64,000 nt of DNA from Devosia sp. Its GTDB lineage: Bacteria; Pseudomonadota; Alphaproteobacteria; Rhizobiales; Devosiaceae. The notes below the pieces were generated by a model. That model did not search any database. It was given only the letters and a program-made list of their open reading frames with translations, and was not told the origin of the DNA. Of the stretch, positions 62,010 through 64,000 are shown in pieces. The stretch spans positions 682,001 to 746,000 of the forward strand of contig NZ_JAGIAW010000001.1 in assembly GCF_017744655.1 (NCBI RefSeq), in the 5' to 3' direction. The translations under genes were made by a program, and so were the position numbers. Numbering within the stretch: the stretch's first letter is position 1; each line of letters starts with the position of its first letter.

Positions 62010-63896
62010 ATGACCCTCGCCATGGCCACGCCTGATACGAATCTCGACCTTTGGCTCGCCCAGCAGACCGACAAGTCGCTCCTGCGCTTCCTGACCTGCG
62101 GCAGCGTTGATGACGGCAAATCTACCCTGATCGGCCGCCTGCTTTATGACAGCCAGCTCATTCTCGACGATCAACTCGCGAGCCTGAAAAAGGAAAGCCA
62201 CAACCGTACGGTTGGCGATGAAGGTATCGACTTCTCGCTGCTGGTCGACGGCCTCGCCGCCGAACGCGAGCAGGGCATTACCATCGACGTGGCCTATCGG
62301 TTCTTCTCGACCGACAAGCGCAAATTTATCGTCGCCGACACGCCAGGCCACGAGCAATATACCCGCAACATGGCGACCGGCGCCTCCAATGCCGACCTGG
62401 CTTTGCTGCTGGTCGATGCGCGCAAGGGCCTTCTTACCCAAACCCGCCGCCACAGTTTTATTCTGTCGCTGGTGGGCGTGAAGCACGTGGTGCTCGTGGT
62501 CAACAAGATCGATCTCGTTGGCTATGATCAGACGATCTTTGACCAGATCGAGGCTGATTATCGCGCCTTTGCCAAGGACCTGGGTTTTCAAACCCTGGCG
62601 GCCGTGCCGGTGTCGGCTCTTCGTGGCGACAATATCCTTGCCAACAGCGACCGTATGCCCTGGTTCACGGGCGCGCCGCTTGTGCCCTATCTCGAAGCCA
62701 TCGAAGTGGCGCAAGACAAGGCGGCGCAGCCGTTCCGTTTCCCGGTGCAATGGGTCAATCGCCCCAATCTCGATTTCCGCGGTTTCTCCGGCACCGTCGC
62801 CTCGGGCGAAGTGAAGGTCGGCGATGACGTTCTGGTTGCCGCGTCACGCAAGCCGGCAAAGATTTCGCGGGTCGTCACCATGGACGGCGATCTCGACAGC
62901 GCCGTTGCCGGGCAGGCGGTGACGCTGGTTCTCGATCGTGAAATCGACGTCTCGCGCGGCGATGTGCTCGCTCATCCTGGCACCGTTCCCGAATTTTCGA
63001 ACCAGTTCCAGGCGCGCCTTGTCTGGATGAACGACGAGCCGGCCTATCAGGGGCGTTCGTACCTTCTCAAGGTTGGCGCCCAGACCGTCCCTGCGACGAT
63101 CACGGACATAAAATTCCGCACCAATGTGAATACGCTCGAGCACGTGGCGGCGAACAAGCTCGACCTCAACGAGGTCGGCACCGTCACCATCGCGACCGAC
63201 CGCCCCATTGCCTTCGATCCCTATGCCGATAATCCGCTGACCGGCGGCTTTATTCTCATCGACCGGCTTTCCAATGCCACGCTGGCCGCCGGCACAATCT
63301 CGTTCGGCCTGCGGCGCGCGCAGAACCTGACCTACCAGTCATTTGACGTGAACCGTCAGGTTCGTGCGGAGCAGAAGGGGCAGGAAGCGCAGATCGTCTG
63401 GTTCACCGGCCTTTCGGGTTCGGGCAAGTCGACCATCGCCAACCTCCTCGAAAAGCGCCTGACGTCTGAAGGCCGGCACTGCTATATCCTCGATGGCGAC
63501 AATGTGCGCCACGGGCTCAACAAGGATCTGGGCTTTACCGAAGCGGCGCGCGTCGAAAACATTCGCCGCGTGGCGGAAGTGGCAAAGCTCATGGCCGATG
63601 CCGGCTTGATCGTGCTGGTGTCGTTCATCTCACCGTTCGAGAAGGAACGCCAACTAGCGCGCGAAATCGCCGGCGATATCCGCTTCACGGAAGTCTACGT
63701 GGACACACCGTTGGCCGTGGCGGAGCAGCGCGACCCCAAGGGGCTCTACGCCAAGGCACGCCGCGGCGAGATCAAGAATTTCACCGGCATCGACAGCCCG
63801 TTCGAAGTGCCGAGCGCGCCCGATGTGACATTGCATGGCGGTCAGGAAGAGCCCGCTGCCATGGCCGACAAGCTGCACGACTGGCTCAAAATCTGA
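62010..63896 (+). CDS. cysN: Sulfate adenylyltransferase subunit 1 / APS kinase fusion
   Basis: This is a 628-residue fusion. Residues 1-450 are the CysN GTPase: GSVDDGKSTLIGRLLYD at 31-47, DTPGHEQYTRNMATGAS and VVNKIDLVGYDQ. Residues from about 455 are the APS kinase CysC: IVWFTGLSGSGKSTIANLLE, LDGDNVRHGLNKDLGFTEA and LVSFISPFEKERQLAREIAG. Together with CysD it turns sulfate into PAPS. The same NodQ-type fusion is common in rhizobia. It is coupled to cysD by position. Confidence 0.96.
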   Translation: MTLAMATPDTNLDLWLAQQTDKSLLRFLTCGSVDDGKSTLIGRLLYDSQLILDDQLASLKKESHNRTVGDEGIDFSLLVDGLAAEREQGITIDVAYRFFSTDKRKFIVADTPGHEQYTRNMATGASNADLALLLVDARKGLLTQTRRHSFILSLVGVKHVVLVVNKIDLVGYDQTIFDQIEADYRAFAKDLGFQTLAAVPVSALRGDNILANSDRMPWFTGAPLVPYLEAIEVAQDKAAQPFRFPVQWVNRPNLDFRGFSGTVASGEVKVGDDVLVAASRKPAKISRVVTMDGDLDSAVAGQAVTLVLDREIDVSRGDVLAHPGTVPEFSNQFQARLVWMNDEPAYQGRSYLLKVGAQTVPATITDIKFRTNVNTLEHVAANKLDLNEVGTVTIATDRPIAFDPYADNPLTGGFILIDRLSNATLAAGTISFGLRRAQNLTYQSFDVNRQVRAEQKGQEAQIVWFTGLSGSGKSTIANLLEKRLTSEGRHCYILDGDNVRHGLNKDLGFTEAARVENIRRVAEVAKLMADAGLIVLVSFISPFEKERQLAREIAGDIRFTEVYVDTPLAVAEQRDPKGLYAKARRGEIKNFTGIDSPFEVPSAPDVTLHGGQEEPAAMADKLHDWLKI

Positions 63897-63900
63897 CGCT

Positions 63901-64000
63901 TCAGCCTGCTGTGCCGGCCCGCTCGGTGCTCGGCAAGGGGGCGAAGTCGACCTGGTCGATGTCATTGAGGGTCTTCATCAGAAGACCCTTGAAGATGGGC
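63901..64000 (-). CDS. C-terminal end of an unidentified protein (partial)
   Basis: On the minus strand an open frame enters from the window edge and ends at a TGA at 63901-63903. The 32 visible residues include PIFKGLLMKTLNDIDQVDFA. Too little is present to name a family. It is convergent with the cysN-cysC gene, four bases apart. Confidence 0.55.
   Translation of the reverse strand, partial: PIFKGLLMKTLNDIDQVDFAPLPSTERAGTAG

Overview
The window reads as a GC-rich alphaproteobacterial chromosome, most likely Hyphomicrobiales and possibly Devosia-like. The genus is an inference from gene content and order. Supporting markers are a gene for the F1-ATPase zeta inhibitor beside purC, a split purS/purQ/purL system, a cysE-DUF3126 pair, a perfect CtrA-type box and dispersed palindromic repeats typical of this order. 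Nearly all of the sequence is housekeeping core. There are no rRNA genes, IS elements, CRISPR arrays or recognisable prophages.

Layout. Positions 1-2060 hold two MFS transporters, the first cut by the window edge. From 2.2 to 15.3 kb lies a mostly minus-strand purine and redox block: rpe, purB, an alpha/beta hydrolase, a GNAT, then (after the plus-strand zeta-subunit gene) purC, purS, a tiny membrane peptide, an acyltransferase, purQ, a DJ-1/PfpI protein and purL. It ends with an exported protein and the tight bolA-DUF6665-HIT-HAD-grxD run, which pairs BolA with its usual partner, monothiol glutaredoxin. From 15.4 to 22.8 kb are SRPBCC, dgt, a zinc ribbon, ccdA, a CelD-like acetyltransferase, radC, map, a MoCF-domain protein and gpt.

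The accessory highlight is 22.87-25.04 kb. A 473-residue protein joins a phage MuF-type N-terminal module to a C-terminal PD-(D/E)XK-like nuclease domain. It overlaps a 249-residue gene of unknown family by four bases. This is the layout of a polymorphic toxin and its immunity gene, but no phage genes surround it.

From 25 to 34.7 kb are a spermidine-synthase-like methyltransferase, tRNA-Leu(UAA), ridA, two ASCH-like paralogs, an RluA-type synthase, an alkylguanine DNA methyltransferase, a CHAD/CYTH pair, an SDR, a DMT permease and a gluconate module (gntK, SDR, divergent gnd). From 34.9 to 47 kb are a Tet-like exporter, an FAD monooxygenase, cysE-DUF3126, envelope and signalling genes (BTLCP peptidase, PilZ, PAS, rhomboid) and a 597-residue exported protein of unknown family. 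From 47 to 60.2 kb are a phosphomannomutase, arfB, thrS, yidD with an IscU-like scaffold gene, folE, an AraC regulator, an EVE protein, hisI, a lytic transglycosylase, a DUF2336 protein and nadK. The window closes with a small hydrophilic protein behind an EcfG-like promoter, tRNA-Thr(UGU) and the sulfate activation genes cysD and a cysN-cysC fusion. These feed the same cysteine pathway as cysE.

Three families of intergenic repeats occur between genes: inverted pairs built on a CCCGCGAAAGCGGG-type core, a CCTCATGGTGAGG type and a CCGTCACTGCCGGG type.
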